Shown here piece after piece: positions 61,680-64,000 of a DNA stretch of 64,000 nucleotides. The notes beneath the pieces are model-generated. The model ran no database searches, was not told the DNA's origin, and was given only the letters and a program-made list of their open reading frames with translations. The stretch is from contig CM032126.1 of assembly GCA_018894105.1 (NCBI GenBank), positions 8,955,001 to 9,019,000 of the forward strand, written 5' to 3'. This DNA comes from Jacaranda mimosifolia. Taxonomy: Eukaryota > Streptophyta > Magnoliopsida > Lamiales > Bignoniaceae. A program made the position numbers and the translations under genes. The number at the start of each line of letters is the position of its first letter. Positions within the stretch are counted from its first letter, which is position 1.

Positions 61680-63236
61680 CAATAAAAGGTATTTCTCATT
61701 CTTAATTATGCTTGTTGCAGACTAAATAAACTGCCAGCACAACTTCGGAAATGGTCAAGCAACTTCTATTGAGAATAAACTTATCTAAGTTCTCGACTTT
61801 GCGCTGATACAACATCTAGCACTTGACTCCTCTAACCAGAACACAGAAATTACTTAAAACCTCCCAACGTGAATTATTTCCGTTCCATACCTTGGTGCAT
61901 TTTTATCGATCTGGGCATTTCTTCAAGGGCTTGTGGTAAAGAAATCACATCTGCCAACATGAAATTCTTAATATCAGTAACGCAGAAAACTTCCCTCACT
62001 ACTACTTCCCAGTGTTTAGGGTGTGCATGCAAGACTTGACAAGCAGAACCAATGTTCAAAATATCAAAACTCACAAGTGACTCTGGAAAAATTCACAATT
62101 CCAATTGTCTCAGAAACTAATGTCCAAAAATTATGCAATTTTATATGTAGACCTAGATGAAATCTTCAACTTAACTTAGTCAACTTCAAGAATCAATCAT
62201 GTATCAGAAAAAAATGATGGGCAGTAGGTGAGCTATCATTACTTGATAAGCAATTATAGGCATGCATAATTCACACAACTTCAGTTCAAGATATTCTGTT
62301 AGGTGATTTAGACATCGGATTCGATCCTGGAATAGCATCAATTTTGAACACAGGGTAACCCAGGTAGCTCTTCAGGAAATAAATGAAGATATTCTCTGAC
62401 ATCAGAATGAATTCCTACTTCGACAATATTTCATGTATTAACTATACACATAAGAAACCCAGTACATCCCTACCCTAGAGCTTCTAATGGTTGTAGAAAT
62501 GAGATAAGGGGCCTAGATTGAATATGATGTACATTCTGGGTAATGGTGTTCAAGATCATCTTAGCAAGCTATGTGATTGATTGGTTATACTTGATATCCT
62601 TGGTTTCTAATTTGCTATGTGCCCTATGCCATGAGATGGAAAAATCTGTGGGGAGTTAGGTTGTCACTTGTCAGCCAAGGAACAAGGTGAAATTGCATGC
62701 TGATGAAGAATAAGGAAGAGAAATGGTGGGCACAATAAAACAGATTCCCGTATAATGATCCAGTGTATGAGAAGTAGTGTTTATTCAATGAATAACCTCA
62801 GAACATCTTCTTAGGATGGATCACTTTCTTTGCCAGACAGTATTTTTTAATAAACAAGCTTTATTGATGTTGGAATTTGGCAGTCCAACACGGGGGGGCA
62901 ATGACGACAACCAATGTCATGGGTATTCTTGATATTCAAAGTTGAAACCAATAGATGAACTTCGTTTACCATTCTGTCTGGCACTTATTCTGAACAGTAA
63001 CTAATCCTGTTCATTTCAATCAATACATACATAACATAGCATTTAAGTTCATGTAGAAAATCTCACTTAAGGATAGTAACTTATTTTCACTTCCCTTATT
63101 TAATCCTTCAAAGTTCACCCAACAATGCTGTCGATTCACAATCTACAGGAAAGAAAGCAACTATGGCCAAGTTAAAGTAAAAAGAAATAAAAGAATAAAC
63201 CTGATAACTTTAGCCTCAGAGCTGACTGCACCCCGC
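61680..63236. other. Intergenic region between the BET1-like and A/B-barrel genes
   Basis: No supported gene. The open frame at 61874-62074 (minus) has no recognisable motif. The part nearest 63236 is the probable 3' UTR of the A/B-barrel gene. Confidence 0.5.
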
Positions 63237-63926
63237 CTAAAGGCTGGCAGCTTGAACTGATGCTTCCACGAGGTAATCCAACACCAAAACACCATCAAGA
63301 AACTGCCTAACCTTTTCCTTCTGCATATTCGCGAGCTCCGACTCCGAATCCAACTCCTCTAAGTCCTTCTGTTCCTTGAAAACCGCAATGGAACCGATCG
63401 AAAAGCCCTTGGCCCTCCCTGGCGAAAAGTTCTCGCCGACTGTCAGCTGCTCAATCGAAGGAAATTTCTCCTTAATCCCCCTCACAACCCCCAAAACCTC
63501 GCTTTTCCCGTTCTCCCCTCCGTCTTCCTTCAACTTCAAAATCGTTAACCGCATGGCCGAGCCGGGAGAAACAGCCGCCGAACCGGAGAAGTCATCTGCG
63601 ACCCAATCAACCGCCATGATGTCATCGAGAATAGGTTTAACATAATTAGAAACCACGCTGACGTGGGTCGGGTGATCCGAGTAGGTAGCCAAGTCGGTTT
63701 TCGATCGGTACCGAGAGTGGAGCATGTGCGTAAAGGTGAGAGAACTGGAGCGGCATCGGGTAACTGGACCGGCGGAGATGTGGAGGACCGAGTCAAGGGA
63801 GATGAGGCCGTTGAGATTGCTGATCATGGCGTTGACGGCGGAAGGGTCAGTGTCGGGCTTGACTTTGAAAAGCACGATGTGTTCGATGATTTGGTTGGGA
63901 TTAGAATGGGAATCGGAAGACGACAT
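63237..63926 (-). CDS. Stress-response A/B-barrel domain protein (UP3-like)
   Basis: A single-exon gene of 229 residues. It begins MSSSDSHSNPNQIIEHIVLFKVKP; the IEHIVLFKVK strand is the first strand of the dimeric alpha-beta barrel (Dabb) domain. Continuing motifs are ISLDSVLHISAGPV, FTHMLHSRYRSKTDLATYSD-H and VKPILDDIMAVDWVADD, the standard first barrel. A second barrel follows from residue ~128 (AMRLTILKLKE through LVLDYLVEASV), so one chain carries two half-barrels. Relatives in plants are called stress-response A/B barrel proteins (UP3 in Arabidopsis); their reaction is unknown. It lies convergent to the BET1-like gene, with its upstream region cut by the window end. Confidence 0.9.
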   Translation of the reverse strand: MSSSDSHSNPNQIIEHIVLFKVKPDTDPSAVNAMISNLNGLISLDSVLHISAGPVTRCRSSSLTFTHMLHSRYRSKTDLATYSDHPTHVSVVSNYVKPILDDIMAVDWVADDFSGSAAVSPGSAMRLTILKLKEDGGENGKSEVLGVVRGIKEKFPSIEQLTVGENFSPGRAKGFSIGSIAVFKEQKDLEELDSESELANMQKEKVRQFLDGVLVLDYLVEASVQAASL

Positions 63927-64000
63927 TCTGATGGAGGAAGAAGATCGGAGAGGGAATCGGCAATAGGAAATTAAGGGTTTGCGGAGGAGAGCGGCGGAGG

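Noticed and set aside
61874..62074. 66-codon minus-strand frame
   Set aside because: No motif, no supporting splice structure and no relation to neighbours.

Overview
This is plant nuclear DNA, most likely from a eudicot. The intron-split genes carry clear plant families (a growth-regulating factor, a CTR9/VIP6 homologue, a CYP72-clan P450, a BET1-like SNARE and a stress-response A/B-barrel protein). They sit in AT-rich intergenic DNA full of nested transposons. No searches could be run. Gene names rest on recognised motifs and on splice junctions I checked by reading frame.

Layout. Positions 1-9250 are a repeat block: the end of one Mutator-like (MULE) element, then a second 6.4 kb MULE of the same family. 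The second MULE is packed with tandem arrays, carries a Ty3/gypsy LTR fragment, and seems to sit inside an older terminal-inverted-repeat element. Positions 10507-11719 (+) hold a GRF transcription factor gene with a miR396 site. Positions 12.4-20.7 kb are gene-poor. Positions 20684-40491 (-) hold a 24-exon CTR9 homologue of the PAF1 complex (1096 codons excluding stop by my exon sum), with one GC-AG intron and hAT/MITE insertions in introns. Its upstream region carries a MITE with a hAT element inside it. Positions 45942-49171 (-) hold a five-exon CYP72-clan P450 with an in-frame stop, whose first intron contains a gypsy fragment split by a hAT element. Positions 49650-56654 are a complete but dead Tork/Tnt1-like Ty1/copia element with two hAT insertions. 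Positions 58181-60139 (+) hold a BET1-like SNARE, 61560-61667 a tRNA-derived SINE, and 63237-63926 (-) an intronless A/B-barrel protein.

The host genes look functionally independent: leaf growth control, transcription elongation and chromatin, an oxidative enzyme now probably lost, ER-Golgi vesicle fusion, and a stress-associated protein. What ties the window together is the transposon stratigraphy. Five hAT-type elements have exact 8-bp target duplications readable in the sequence, and several of them landed inside other elements, so a relative order of insertions can be read directly.
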